A program made the position numbers and the translations under genes. Below, piece by piece: positions 34,033-42,418 of a DNA stretch of 44,678 bases. How positions within the stretch are numbered: position 1 is the first letter of the stretch; each line of letters begins with the position of its first letter. A model generated the notes under the pieces. It saw only the letters and a list, made by a program, of their open reading frames with translations, was not told the origin of the DNA and did no database searches. The stretch lies in the NCBI GenBank assembly GCA_947447975.1, contig CANFLU010000025.1, positions 1 through 44,678 of the forward strand, written 5' to 3'. The stretch is from Comamonadaceae bacterium. GTDB lineage: Bacteria > Pseudomonadota > Gammaproteobacteria > Burkholderiales > Burkholderiaceae_C.

Positions 34033-36027
34033 TTAAGGCCGCCCTACCGCCCGCGCCGTCACAACGGCCTGCATCAGGCCCCGGTCGTCCACCGCGTTGG
34101 GGTAATAGCTTTTGTGCTCGGACACTTCCACCTCGGGCTGCGCGGCGCCCATGCCCTGCACCGCCAACACTGCCGCCTGCTGCGCAGCGCTATGGGCTGC
34201 TTGCAAAGCCGCTTGCGCATTGTCAAAACTTTGCGCACTGGCAAGCCCGGTGAGGCGAAATACACCGCTGCCGTCGCCATGCACTTCCACCACCACGGTG
34301 TAAGCCACCACACCAGTGGCCGCGCCAACCGCATTGGCCACATCGCAGTTGGGCGGGAACACCACTTCGCAGCCCAAGCGCCGTGCCAGCTCACCGTAAA
34401 ACACTTTGACCGGCCCACCCACCGCGACCACCGGCACCGAAGGCTTGATGCTGACCTGCGCCAGCCCCACCAGCGACTCGCCATTGCATATGGCCTGGCT
34501 GATGCGGTCGTCGGGCAGGCTAAAGCCCAGCGCGGTGTCCAAAATCACCCGCGCACTCAGGCGCACGGTTTCGCTCCATACGGCATGTGCGTAAGCACGG
34601 GTGCGTTCCTCCGTTGGCAGCTTCATTTCACGCAAACGGCAGCCTAGTTGCGCCGCCAAATAAGCGCCTTCGCGCGACCAGTTGGATTGCAAGTCCAGCA
34701 CATGGGCGGCGTCCGAAGGGGTAAAACCGGCCACTTGTATCAGTCCTTTGCGCTGCAAGCTTGCAATGGCCCGCTGCGCGTTCATAGACGTAGCCAGCAC
34801 GCGCATAGGCGTGGGACCAGGGCGTACTTGCGCCAGCAATTCGCTCTCGCGCGCCGAGAGCTCGTCAGACAGGCGTGGGCCTTTGGCGCCAAAGGGCAAA
34901 AGGACGAAACGGCCTTGCAGAGAATTGCCTCCATCCACATCGGTCAAGTCCGCTTGCAGCATGGCTATGGTTTGCGGATAGCGCGCTGCCAGCAGCGAGA
35001 CTGGCACGATGCGCTGGGGGCGCACTTCCAAGCGACCGTTGCCCGCCAGCGCCACTTCGCTGTCGCCACCCAGGCCAATGGTGCGCACATCAATCGCGCG
35101 CACCATGGTGCGCCAACCCCCTACTTCGGCACCGTCCAGGTTGACGCGGGGCAGGCCATCAATCAGCGCACCCACGTCGGTGGTAGTGCCGCCCATATCC
35201 GACAAAATGAAATTGTCCAAGCCGCTGAGCCAGCGCGCCCCGACCAAACTGGCTGCCGGGCCAGAGAGCACGGTTTCTATCGGCCGCTTAGCCACGCTGT
35301 TGGCCAGCGCCAGGGTGCCGTCGCCTTTGACGATCATCAAGGGGCACTGGATTTGCAATTGCGCCATGGCGCTTTGCACCGCGTCGATCAAATGGGTGAC
35401 GCGAGAAATCAGGCGCGCGTTGAGCGTAGCGGTCAACGCGCGGCGCGGCGCGTCCAGGCTGGACGACAACTCGGTAGACAAAGTGACGGGCTTGCCCGTT
35501 TTTTCCACAATGCGCGTGCGCACCAGTTGCTCATGCGCGGGGTTGCGCACCGCAAACGCGGCGGCCACGGCAAAAGCGTCCACTTGCGGCGCCATGCGCT
35601 CTATGGCTTCGTCGAGGGCGTCCAAATCCAAGGCGGCAGCTTGGTCGCCGTTGTGATCATGGCCGCCGCCGATCCGCTCTATGGCCATGCCCGGGAAGGC
35701 TTTGGTAATACCCGTGCGCTCGGCCATGCTGGCATCAAAACCCACCAGCAGCACGCCCACCGCGCTGCCATGGCCTTCGACCACCGCATTGGTGGCCAAG
35801 GTGGTGGACACTGACACCAGCGCAATATCCTGGGGCCGCAGACCCTGGGGTAAAGCCGCAATGGCCTGGGTGATCGCGTCGGCCACGCCCAGGGATAAAT
35901 CACCTTTGGTGGTAATGGACTTGGCCGTGGCAATGACACGCTGCCCTGCGGCTTCAATAATGGCCGCATCGGTATAGGTGCCGCCGGTGTCAACGCCAAT
36001 CAGGTACTGGGGGGAAACTGGATTCAT
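34033..36027 (-). CDS. Hydantoinase/oxoprolinase family protein, HyuA-type subunit
   Basis: 664 residues from the ATG at 36027; the longer frame to 36162 runs into the divergent gene's start. The actin-like ATPase signatures are present: N-terminal LIGVDTGGTYTDAAI, STTLATNAVVEG, SGPAASLVGARW and LSDMGGTTTDVGALIDG. HyuA-type proteins act on cyclic amides such as hydantoins or 5-oxoproline, normally in complex with a HyuB partner and ATP. No HyuB gene is adjacent. C-terminal VVFPPNCDVANAVGAATG is typical of the family. It is divergent from the metallophosphoesterase, with a 95-bp gap that should hold both promoters. The substrate is not known. Confidence 0.88.
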   Translation of the reverse strand: MNPVSPQYLIGVDTGGTYTDAAIIEAAGQRVIATAKSITTKGDLSLGVADAITQAIAALPQGLRPQDIALVSVSTTLATNAVVEGHGSAVGVLLVGFDASMAERTGITKAFPGMAIERIGGGHDHNGDQAAALDLDALDEAIERMAPQVDAFAVAAAFAVRNPAHEQLVRTRIVEKTGKPVTLSTELSSSLDAPRRALTATLNARLISRVTHLIDAVQSAMAQLQIQCPLMIVKGDGTLALANSVAKRPIETVLSGPAASLVGARWLSGLDNFILSDMGGTTTDVGALIDGLPRVNLDGAEVGGWRTMVRAIDVRTIGLGGDSEVALAGNGRLEVRPQRIVPVSLLAARYPQTIAMLQADLTDVDGGNSLQGRFVLLPFGAKGPRLSDELSARESELLAQVRPGPTPMRVLATSMNAQRAIASLQRKGLIQVAGFTPSDAAHVLDLQSNWSREGAYLAAQLGCRLREMKLPTEERTRAYAHAVWSETVRLSARVILDTALGFSLPDDRISQAICNGESLVGLAQVSIKPSVPVVAVGGPVKVFYGELARRLGCEVVFPPNCDVANAVGAATGVVAYTVVVEVHGDGSGVFRLTGLASAQSFDNAQAALQAAHSAAQQAAVLAVQGMGAAQPEVEVSEHKSYYPNAVDDRGLMQAVVTARAVGRP

Positions 36028-36122
36028 GAACGCTTCATGCAAATAAGGGAAGATGTGGCCAAGGGCAGCGCAAGGCGCCCTGCCAAACCCCGTATTGTGA
36101 CAACGCCACCCTCCTTGAACGC

Positions 36123-37622
36123 ATGGCCAGCCAATTACCTCAAATGCCCTCAGGGGCAACACCCGGGCTGCAAGACTACATCGTGCGCAGCGATCTAGGC
36201 GGCCACATTGCGCACGGCGACGGCCAGGCCCTGCTGAGCCTGGTCCATATCAGCGACGCGCATGTGATGGACAGCGCATCACCGGCGCGCTGCGAATGGG
36301 TGGAGCTGCGCGGGCAAGAAGCGCTGTGGCAGCCGCTTTTGCATACGCACCGGCCTTATGAGGCGCTCACACACTTTGCACTGGCAGCGCACATAGACGC
36401 GCTGGGCGCTAATCCGCTAGCCCCGGCCAGCGGGCAAGCGTATGACTTGGCACTATTTACCGGTGACAACATCGACAACGCCCAGGCCAATGAGTTGGAG
36501 GCCTTTATCGCACTGGTAGGCGGCGGGCAAGCGTCTTTGTCCGCCTACGGCGGCGTACATGACATAGAAGGGGCGCAAGACTGGCTCGCCGCACAGCCCG
36601 ATGGGCTTTGGCCTTACTGGTGTCCGCAAGCGGCGGTGCCCTGCGCCGGGAAGGCCTTGGGCTTGCCTGCGATGGAGGATTTTTTGGCGCGTGCCAGCGC
36701 CGTGATCCACAGCCGGGGCCTGGGCTTTGCGTGGACCAGCGTCGCAGGCAACCATGATGTGCTGCGCCAGGGCACAGCCCTTAGTAATTCCGCACTGGAG
36801 GCCATAGCGACGGGTAGGCGCAAAACGCTGGCGCAGCCGCCCGGTTTTGCACCGGCCGACCCGTTTAGCGCGTTTTTGGATCAACCCGAGGCTTTTTCAA
36901 AAACCACCCAAGGCCCTGGCACACGGACGATCGTTCCCGATGCGGGGCGGCGCATCATCAGCGCGCAAGCCTTTGCCGACGCCCATGCGGCAGCCGGGGC
37001 CAAGGGGTATGCGCAGCTCGCACCCGGCCAGCGCGATACCTATGTGGACACCGAACATGTGCGCATTATCTTGCTAGACACCAACCACCCCTGGGGCGAT
37101 TACCAGGGCAGCCTGGGCAAGCGGCAACTGGCCTGGCTAGACGATTGTTTGCGCGAGGTAGGCCGCACACCCGGGCGCCATGCGCTCATTGCCAGCCACC
37201 ATGGCTGCGCCTCGCTGGTGAACCAGCGCGGCCATGACCCGGAACGCGTGCACGCCCAGGCCCTGACCGATGTCTTGCACCGCCATGCCTGCGTGCTGGC
37301 CTGGCTAGTAGGGCACCGGCATATCCACCGCATTGATGCGCACCCACCGCGCGTGCAAGCCCGCGCCGGTGGCGGGCGGGGTTTTTGGGAAATTGCCACC
37401 GCCTCCTTGATTGACTGGCCCAGCCAGGCGCGCGCAATCGAGTTGCTACGCCATAGCGACGGCAGCCTGGAGCTGGTATGCACCCCGCTGGACCATCGTA
37501 GCCCGGCCGGTTCGATGGCAGCGTTGCACCACGGTCTGGCGCAAAGTGTGGCCGGTGTCCAAGCGCAGGCCATGCAGGGGCGTGCCCAGGACGGCCGGGT
37601 ACGTCTGGTTTTCCCGATTTGA
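36123..37622 (+). CDS. Metallophosphoesterase family protein
   Basis: 499 residues. The metal site motifs occur in order: VHISDAHVMD (D45, H47), FTGDNIDN, VAGNHDV, ASHHGC and GHRHIH. This is the calcineurin-like fold with a two-metal site. No signal peptide is evident, so the protein seems cytoplasmic. The substrate could be a phosphodiester or a phosphomonoester; the sequence does not tell. The segment between GDN and GNHD is long (about 120 residues), as in a distinct subgroup of large bacterial members. No clear ribosome-binding site precedes the ATG, so the start is less sure than the frame. It is followed 32 bp later by the serine hydrolase gene. Confidence 0.82.
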   Translation: MASQLPQMPSGATPGLQDYIVRSDLGGHIAHGDGQALLSLVHISDAHVMDSASPARCEWVELRGQEALWQPLLHTHRPYEALTHFALAAHIDALGANPLAPASGQAYDLALFTGDNIDNAQANELEAFIALVGGGQASLSAYGGVHDIEGAQDWLAAQPDGLWPYWCPQAAVPCAGKALGLPAMEDFLARASAVIHSRGLGFAWTSVAGNHDVLRQGTALSNSALEAIATGRRKTLAQPPGFAPADPFSAFLDQPEAFSKTTQGPGTRTIVPDAGRRIISAQAFADAHAAAGAKGYAQLAPGQRDTYVDTEHVRIILLDTNHPWGDYQGSLGKRQLAWLDDCLREVGRTPGRHALIASHHGCASLVNQRGHDPERVHAQALTDVLHRHACVLAWLVGHRHIHRIDAHPPRVQARAGGGRGFWEIATASLIDWPSQARAIELLRHSDGSLELVCTPLDHRSPAGSMAALHHGLAQSVAGVQAQAMQGRAQDGRVRLVFPI

Positions 37623-37654
37623 CAGGGTGCATGGCGGGCGCTAAGGTCGCCGCC

Positions 37655-39676
37655 ATGAAAACTATTCGCAAATTCCCCCGCGCGGTGCGCGAAATCGCGC
37701 ACCAAATCATCCCCATGCCCGACGGCACCGAGTTGTCCGCGCGCATTTGGCTCCCCAAAGACGCTGCCAAGAACCCAGTGCCCGCCATCCTGGAGCATTT
37801 GCCTTACCGCAAGCGCGACGGCACCATCGTGCGCGACGCCCTCACCCACCCGTATTTCGCGGGTCACGGCTATGCCTGCATACGCGTGGACATGCGCGGC
37901 AACGGGGACTCGCAAGGTCTGATGCACGACGAATATTCCGAGCAGGAATTGGAAGATGCTGAATCAGTCATTGCCTGGCTGCGCCAGCAGCCTTGGTGCA
38001 CCGGGCGCGTGGGCATGATGGGCATCTCCTGGGGCGGCTTTAATAGCCTGCAGGTGGCAGCGCGCCAACCGCAGGGCTTGGAAGCCATCATCACCTTGTG
38101 CTCTACGGATGATCGCTATACCGACGACATCCATTACAAAGGCGGCTGTCTGTTGTCGGAAAACATGGGTTGGTCGGCCACCATGTTTGGCTACTCCTCG
38201 CGCCCGCCAGACCCGGCGCTGGTCGGCAAACCATGGCGTGCGATGTGGCTAGAACGCCTGAACACCGAACCCCTGTTGGCCATCGACTGGCTGCAACACC
38301 CACACCGCGATGCCTATTGGAAACGCGGTTCGGTGAACCAAGACATAGGCGCCATCCAAGCGGCCGTGCTGGCGTTTGGTGGCTGGAACGACGCCTACAC
38401 CAATGCGGTGCCGCGTCTGGTGGGCAGCGTGCAAAGCCCGGTCAAAGGCATCATCGGCCCCTGGGCGCATAAATACCCGCACTTTGCCGTACCCGAGCCG
38501 CGCATCGGCTTTTTGCAAGAGGCGCTGCGCTGGTGGGACCGTTGGCTCAAAGGCGCGCAAACGGGCGTGGAGCAAGATCCGGCTTTTCGCACCTACATCA
38601 TGGAGGTGCAACGGCCCGGCGCCAGCATCAGCCATATCGGCGGGCGCTGGGTGAGCGACACCGTCTGGCCCAATGTCCAAGGCCAGGGCCAGCGCCTGCA
38701 CCTCAATGCAGACGGTCTAGGCGCTGAGCGCGCCAGCGCGCGCAAGAAGACAATTAGCTCGCCACAGCATACGGGCGCGGACAGCGGCGAGTACTGCATT
38801 ATTTGGCTAGGGCCAGAATTTCCGGGCGACCAGCGCCAGGACGATTCTGGCTCGCTGTGCTTTGACGGCACCCCTTTGGGCCAGGACCTGGACCTGGTAG
38901 GCGCCCCGGTACTGACGCTCAAGTTCAGCGTGGACCAGCCAGTGGCGCAGGTGGCGGTGCGGCTCAACAGCATTTGGCCCGATGGCGCGGTCTCGCGCCT
39001 GACCTACGCGGTAGCGAACCTGACGCATATGCATGGCGAGGCCAGCGACGAGCACCCCCAGGCCCTGGAGCCGGGCAAGGTGTACACCGTAAAAATCCAA
39101 TTAGACGATGTGGCCTACCGCATTCCCAAGGGGCATACCCTGCGGGTATCGCTGTCCACCAGCTACTGGCCGCTGATCTGGCCCACGCCGAGCGCTGTGA
39201 GGCTAACCGTACATACCGGCGCCAGCCACCTGGACTTGCCCGTGCGCGCCAAGGTGCGCGGCGAAAAAGCGCCGTATTTTGAGCCGACCGAGGCTGCGCC
39301 CGCGGTTCGCCTTAAGACGCTGGACGCTCCTTGGAACAAGCGGGAAGTCACGATCGACCAAGCGACCGGCGAGCGGCGTATGGTGATAGAGGATGACTTT
39401 GGCCGCGTGACCAACATGGAGCATGGGCTCACGACCTGGGGGCGCGGACGCGAGCGCTACAGCATCTTGCCCGATGATCCCTTATCCGCGCGCCAGGAGT
39501 GCCACTGGAGCATGGAAACCTCGCGCGGCGACTGGGTGACGCGCACCGAAACCTATAGCAGCATGAGCGCGAGCGCCACGCATTTCCGCATCACTGGCCG
39601 GCTCGAAGCCTATGAGGGTAACAAGCAAATTTTGGTGCGGCACTGGGACAAAAAAGTGAAACGGCGTTTGCTCTGA
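37655..39676 (+). CDS. CocE/NonD-family serine hydrolase (X-Pro dipeptidyl-peptidase-like)
   Basis: 673 residues from the ATG at 37655. The alpha/beta-hydrolase domain (about 10-290) has MGISWGGFNS with Ser125, GGWNDAY with Asp246 and GPWAHKYPH with His272, the complete catalytic triad. The C-terminal jelly-roll (about 310-560) matches the CocE/NonD family, whose members include cocaine esterase and glutaryl-7-ACA acylase. The last 110 residues (VTIDQATGERRMVIEDDFGR onward) form an additional C-terminal extension. The natural substrate is unknown; such enzymes act on esters or amides. It is likely co-transcribed with the metallophosphoesterase. No signal peptide is visible. Confidence 0.87.
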   Translation: MKTIRKFPRAVREIAHQIIPMPDGTELSARIWLPKDAAKNPVPAILEHLPYRKRDGTIVRDALTHPYFAGHGYACIRVDMRGNGDSQGLMHDEYSEQELEDAESVIAWLRQQPWCTGRVGMMGISWGGFNSLQVAARQPQGLEAIITLCSTDDRYTDDIHYKGGCLLSENMGWSATMFGYSSRPPDPALVGKPWRAMWLERLNTEPLLAIDWLQHPHRDAYWKRGSVNQDIGAIQAAVLAFGGWNDAYTNAVPRLVGSVQSPVKGIIGPWAHKYPHFAVPEPRIGFLQEALRWWDRWLKGAQTGVEQDPAFRTYIMEVQRPGASISHIGGRWVSDTVWPNVQGQGQRLHLNADGLGAERASARKKTISSPQHTGADSGEYCIIWLGPEFPGDQRQDDSGSLCFDGTPLGQDLDLVGAPVLTLKFSVDQPVAQVAVRLNSIWPDGAVSRLTYAVANLTHMHGEASDEHPQALEPGKVYTVKIQLDDVAYRIPKGHTLRVSLSTSYWPLIWPTPSAVRLTVHTGASHLDLPVRAKVRGEKAPYFEPTEAAPAVRLKTLDAPWNKREVTIDQATGERRMVIEDDFGRVTNMEHGLTTWGRGRERYSILPDDPLSARQECHWSMETSRGDWVTRTETYSSMSASATHFRITGRLEAYEGNKQILVRHWDKKVKRRLL

Positions 39677-39700
39677 AATAGCCTGCCGTGTGCTTGCGAT

Positions 39701-39958
39701 TCAGTGCGAACCCGTCTCTTGCGCGCACCACCCGCGCGCCTTGGCCTCGAAATCGCTGCGGGTCTGCCCCGTGGCCTCTGAAATGCGCCAGGGCGTTTTT
39801 TCGGAATGCGCGTCCCAGACTTTGAGCCGGGCTTTGACGCAGCGGTCTTGCGGGGATTCTTCGCAAGCGCTCAAGTTCAGGCCTATCAACGCGCAGGTCA
39901 CCCAATGCGCGATGCGCAATGCCTTGGTAACACTTTTCTGTCGATTGGCTGTACCCAT
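39701..39958 (-). CDS. Small putative lipoprotein
   Basis: 85 residues from the ATG at 39958. A hydrophobic signal (about 15-30) ends in the lipobox LSAC with lipidated Cys32. The mature part is short and polar, with two more cysteines (RCVKARLKVW and GWCAQE). Its function is unknown. The frame extends upstream to 40051, but that extension looks unlike a signal peptide. It is convergent with the CocE-type gene, with 24 bp between the stops. Alternative: a chance frame; the lipobox makes it likely real. Confidence 0.6.
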   Translation of the reverse strand: MGTANRQKSVTKALRIAHWVTCALIGLNLSACEESPQDRCVKARLKVWDAHSEKTPWRISEATGQTRSDFEAKARGWCAQETGSH

Positions 39959-40073
39959 GGCCCACTGTAAGGACATCTGCATTCCGTAGTATCGGAGTCC
40001 ACAAGCGTCTAATATAGTGGCTCTCCAAGCGACACAATTGAATTTCGACATGCGACTTTAGCCGAGAAATTTT

Positions 40074-40163
40074 ATGCTCAAAACCATTATCAAAGTTCTC
40101 GCCGTATGGCTGGCAGCCATGTGTCTGTTGTTCTTTTTTTTGGCGGTCGTGGGCGATATGTAG
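40074..40163 (+). CDS. Possible 29-residue single-pass membrane peptide
   Basis: A short frame, ATG at 40074 to TAG at 40161-40163, encodes MLKTIIKVLAVWLAAMC followed by a Leu/Phe-rich segment and VVGDM. It is one almost perfect membrane helix with a positively charged start, so positive-inside topology is met. The ribosome-binding site is weak (GAGAAA). It sits alone between the lipoprotein gene and tRNA-Thr. Small membrane peptides of this size exist, but I have no homologue in mind, and it could be chance. Confidence 0.3.
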   Translation: MLKTIIKVLAVWLAAMCLLFFFLAVVGDM

Positions 40164-40196
40164 AGCGCTATACCCACCGCTCATATTTTCATCGAC

Positions 40197-40228
40197 AAAA
40201 AAACCAGCCATCGCAAAGCGATGCTGGC
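40197..40228 (-). terminator. Intrinsic terminator of tRNA-Thr
   Basis: On the minus strand a stem of CCAGC and ATCGC pairs, around a TTT loop with one unpaired base, is followed by TTTTTTT (40203-40197). It starts about 10 bp after the tRNA 3' end. The stem lies at 40204-40227. Confidence 0.88.
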
Positions 40229-40236
40229 TTTCAAAA

Positions 40237-40312
40237 TGGTGCCGATTATCGGATTCGAACTGATGACCTACCGCTTACAAGGCGGTTGCTCTACCAACTG
40301 AGCTAAATCGGC
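40237..40312 (-). tRNA. tRNA-Thr (anticodon UGU)
   Basis: The 76-nt minus-strand sequence folds as a cloverleaf. The acceptor stem is GCCGATT with AATCGGC. The D arm is GCTC/GAGC, and the anticodon arm ACCGC-CTTGTAA-GCGGT carries TGT (decodes ACA). The T arm is ATCAG-TTCGAAT-CCGAT, and an encoded CCA follows (40239-40237). The T stem has an A-C mismatch at its fourth pair. Confidence 0.96.
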
Positions 40313-40321
40313 ACGGGACGA

Positions 40322-40327
40322 ATTCTA
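40322..40327 (-). promoter_or_regulatory. Candidate -10 box of tRNA-Thr
   Basis: TAGAAT on the minus strand ends 10 bp upstream of the mature tRNA 5' end, which fits a promoter with a very short leader. No convincing -35 was found. Confidence 0.3.
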
Positions 40328-40390
40328 ACGTAGGCCCTGCTTGGAATATGCGGCTGCTATGCGGCACGCTAAGCAATGCGCAAGACAAGC

Positions 40391-40897
40391 TTATTTGATG
40401 CGTGTAAGCGCCGGGCGGGCACTGCCACTAGCGGGCTTAGGCTCTGCAAGGGCTTTGTCGTCCGCTTGTCCCTGCTTCGATTTGCTAGCGGTAGGCTTGA
40501 TTTGCACACCACTCAAGACGGGCGCTGGAGATACCGGCTGCGCGGGTGAAGGAGTGTCCAGCTTGGCAGCGGCAGCCTCGATGGGGAAGGTCATACCCTG
40601 TCCGTTTTCACGCGCATAGATGGCCGACACGCGACCCATGGGCACGCTGATGTCGCGCGCCACGCCGCCAAAGCGGGCTTTGAAGTCAATATAGTCATTG
40701 CCCAGCACCAAACTGCTGGTGGCACCCATGCTGACGTTAAGCACGATTTCGCCATCGCGCACAAACTCCATAGGAACGCGTACGCTGGCATCCACGGCCA
40801 CCACAATAAACGGGGTGAGTTGGTTGTCCACACACCAGTCATACATGGCGCGCACCATGTATGGTCGGGTGGAACTCACGACAGGGCTTTGCGACAT
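40391..40897 (-). CDS. sspB: ClpXP protease specificity-enhancing factor SspB
   Basis: 168 residues from an ATG at 40897, eight bases after AAGGAG; a GTG directly before the ATG is the alternative. The N-terminal domain (about 8-110) reads STRPYMVRAMYDWCVDNQLTPF, with FKARFGGVARDISVPMGRVSAIYARENG, which is the SspB tether that delivers ssrA-tagged proteins to ClpXP. The C-terminal tail is long, rich in Pro, Ala and Lys, and presumably flexible; its end in E. coli binds ClpX. It follows sspA by 32 bp, the usual order. Confidence 0.96.
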   Translation of the reverse strand: MSQSPVVSSTRPYMVRAMYDWCVDNQLTPFIVVAVDASVRVPMEFVRDGEIVLNVSMGATSSLVLGNDYIDFKARFGGVARDISVPMGRVSAIYARENGQGMTFPIEAAAAKLDTPSPAQPVSPAPVLSGVQIKPTASKSKQGQADDKALAEPKPASGSARPALTRIK

Positions 40898-40929
40898 CAC
40901 TGGCGCTCCTTGGGCTGCGTCGCCGGACC

Positions 40930-41541
40930 TTATTTGCGCATGACCTTTTCGGAGGGCGTGAGCGCCTCAATATAGGCAGGGCGCGAAAAAATGCGCTCGG
41001 CGTATTTAAGCAGGGGCGCTGCGTTTTTACTCAAGTCGATGCCGTAATACTCCAGGCGCCACAAAAGGGGCGCAATGGCCACGTCGAGCATCGAGAAGCT
41101 TTCGCCCATCATGAATTTATTTTTCAGGAATACCGGTGCCAATTGGGTCAGGCGGTCGCGGATGTGGGCGCGGGCTTTGTCCAAGGCCTTGTCATTGTTC
41201 TTGCTACCACGCGACTCCAAGGTCGTCACATGCACAAACAGCTCTTTCTCAAAATTGAGCAGGAACAAACGCACACGGGCGCGGTCCACCGGGTCACCGG
41301 GCATCAATTGCGGATGCGGAAAACGCTCGTCGATGTACTCATTGATGATGTTGGACTCGTACAAAATCAGGTCGCGTTCAACCAAGATCGGCACCTGTCC
41401 GTAAGGGTTCATGACATTGATGTCTTCGGGCTTGTTGTACAAGTCCACGTCACGGATTTCGAAGTCCATGCCTTTTTCAAACAGCACAAAACGGCAGCGG
41501 TGGGAAAAAGGGCAGGTTGTTCCTGAATACAGCACCATCAT
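40930..41541 (-). CDS. sspA: Stringent starvation protein A (GST-fold RNA polymerase-associated protein)
   Basis: 203 residues. An N-terminal thioredoxin-like fold (MVLYSGTTCPFSHRCRFVLFEKGMDFE) and GQVPILVERDLILYESNIINEYIDERFPHP are typical SspA. The GST-type C-terminal helical domain follows. SspA binds RNA polymerase and alters transcription during stress, and is generally not enzymatically a GST. AGGAGT precedes the ATG. It is separated from the upstream petC by a strong terminator, so it probably has its own promoter within about 50 bp. Confidence 0.95.
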   Translation of the reverse strand: MMVLYSGTTCPFSHRCRFVLFEKGMDFEIRDVDLYNKPEDINVMNPYGQVPILVERDLILYESNIINEYIDERFPHPQLMPGDPVDRARVRLFLLNFEKELFVHVTTLESRGSKNNDKALDKARAHIRDRLTQLAPVFLKNKFMMGESFSMLDVAIAPLLWRLEYYGIDLSKNAAPLLKYAERIFSRPAYIEALTPSEKVMRK

Positions 41542-41556
41542 GGCGGGGGACTCCTA

Positions 41557-41595
41557 AAAATTAAAAAGAGTGGGTGCGCTTTGCAGACCCACTCT
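41557..41595 (-). terminator. Intrinsic terminator of the petABC operon
   Basis: AGAGTGGGT (41567-41575) and ACCCACTCT (41587-41595) form a perfect 9-bp stem with an 11-nt loop. On the minus strand it is followed by TTTTTAATTTTT. It lies 52 bp after the petC stop and 26 bp before the sspA start. Confidence 0.92.
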
Positions 41596-41646
41596 GACAG
41601 GTGGCACCGGTCTGGCTGGCAAACCGGCACGCATGGCTTAACTGAA

Positions 41647-42402
41647 TTACTTCACGTCTTTCCAGAACGCCGCATTCAAGCGCCAGGTGAACACGGTCAT
41701 CACAGTCAAAAAGATCAAGACCCACACGCCTACCTGCACGCGTTTGCTTTGCGAAGGCTCAGACATCCACTGCAGATAACCCACCAGGTCGCCCACCATG
41801 CGGTCGTACTCGAGCGGCGTCATCTTGCCCGGAGTTACCTGCTCCCAGCCTCTGAACACTTCCGTCTCGTGGCCATGCACTTCTTCCTTGGTGTACACCG
41901 GCACGCGCTTGCCCTGCAATTCCCACAGCACATGGGGCATGCCCACATTGGGAAATGCCAGGTTATTCCAGCCCGTGGCCTTGGCCTCGTCCGGGTAGTA
42001 GCTGCGCAAATAGGTATACAGGTAGTCGGCACCGCTACCCTGGCCCGAGGAGCGCGAACGGGCGATCACGGTCAAGTCTGGCGGGTTACCGCCAAACCAT
42101 TCTTTGGCCTGGCGCGGATCGATAGCGACCTTCATGGTCTCGCCCACTTTGTCGGTGGTAAACAAGAGGTTGTCTTTGATCTGCTGCTCGGTCAGGCCGA
42201 TGTCTTTGAGGCGGTTAAAGCGCATGAAGGCCGCCGCATGGCAGTTCAGGCAGTAGTTGACAAACACCTTGGCGCCGTTTTGCAAGGCGCCCATATCGTT
42301 CAGGTTATTGGGCGCCTTGTCCCAAGCGATGCCGCCAGTATTGGCCTGCACGCCCGACACCAGGGCAAACACCGTCAAAAAGCTGAGTACAAATTTTTTC
42401 AT
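41647..42402 (-). CDS. petC: Cytochrome c1 of the bc1 complex
   Basis: 251 residues from the ATG at 42402, preceded by GGAG. The signal peptide (about 1-20, ending SGVQA) is followed by the heme site YCLNCH, about residues 50-55. GMPHVLWELQG and the methionine-containing PGKMTPLEYDR region are typical, and a C-terminal membrane anchor lies at about 224-243. It takes electrons from the Rieske protein and passes them to soluble cytochrome c. It is the last gene of petABC. Confidence 0.96.
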   Translation of the reverse strand: MKKFVLSFLTVFALVSGVQANTGGIAWDKAPNNLNDMGALQNGAKVFVNYCLNCHAAAFMRFNRLKDIGLTEQQIKDNLLFTTDKVGETMKVAIDPRQAKEWFGGNPPDLTVIARSRSSGQGSGADYLYTYLRSYYPDEAKATGWNNLAFPNVGMPHVLWELQGKRVPVYTKEEVHGHETEVFRGWEQVTPGKMTPLEYDRMVGDLVGYLQWMSEPSQSKRVQVGVWVLIFLTVMTVFTWRLNAAFWKDVK

Positions 42403-42418
42403 TTTCAATAACTCCAGC

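Noticed and set aside
34648..35814. Long + strand frame of 388 codons
   Set aside because: It lies fully antisense to the hyuA-like gene, whose motifs are clear. The translation is rich in His, Arg and Gln without domain signals, as expected of a shadow frame in GC-rich DNA.
40106..40306. + strand frame of 66 codons
   Set aside because: Runs through the terminator and tRNA-Thr on the opposite strand; not a protein gene.
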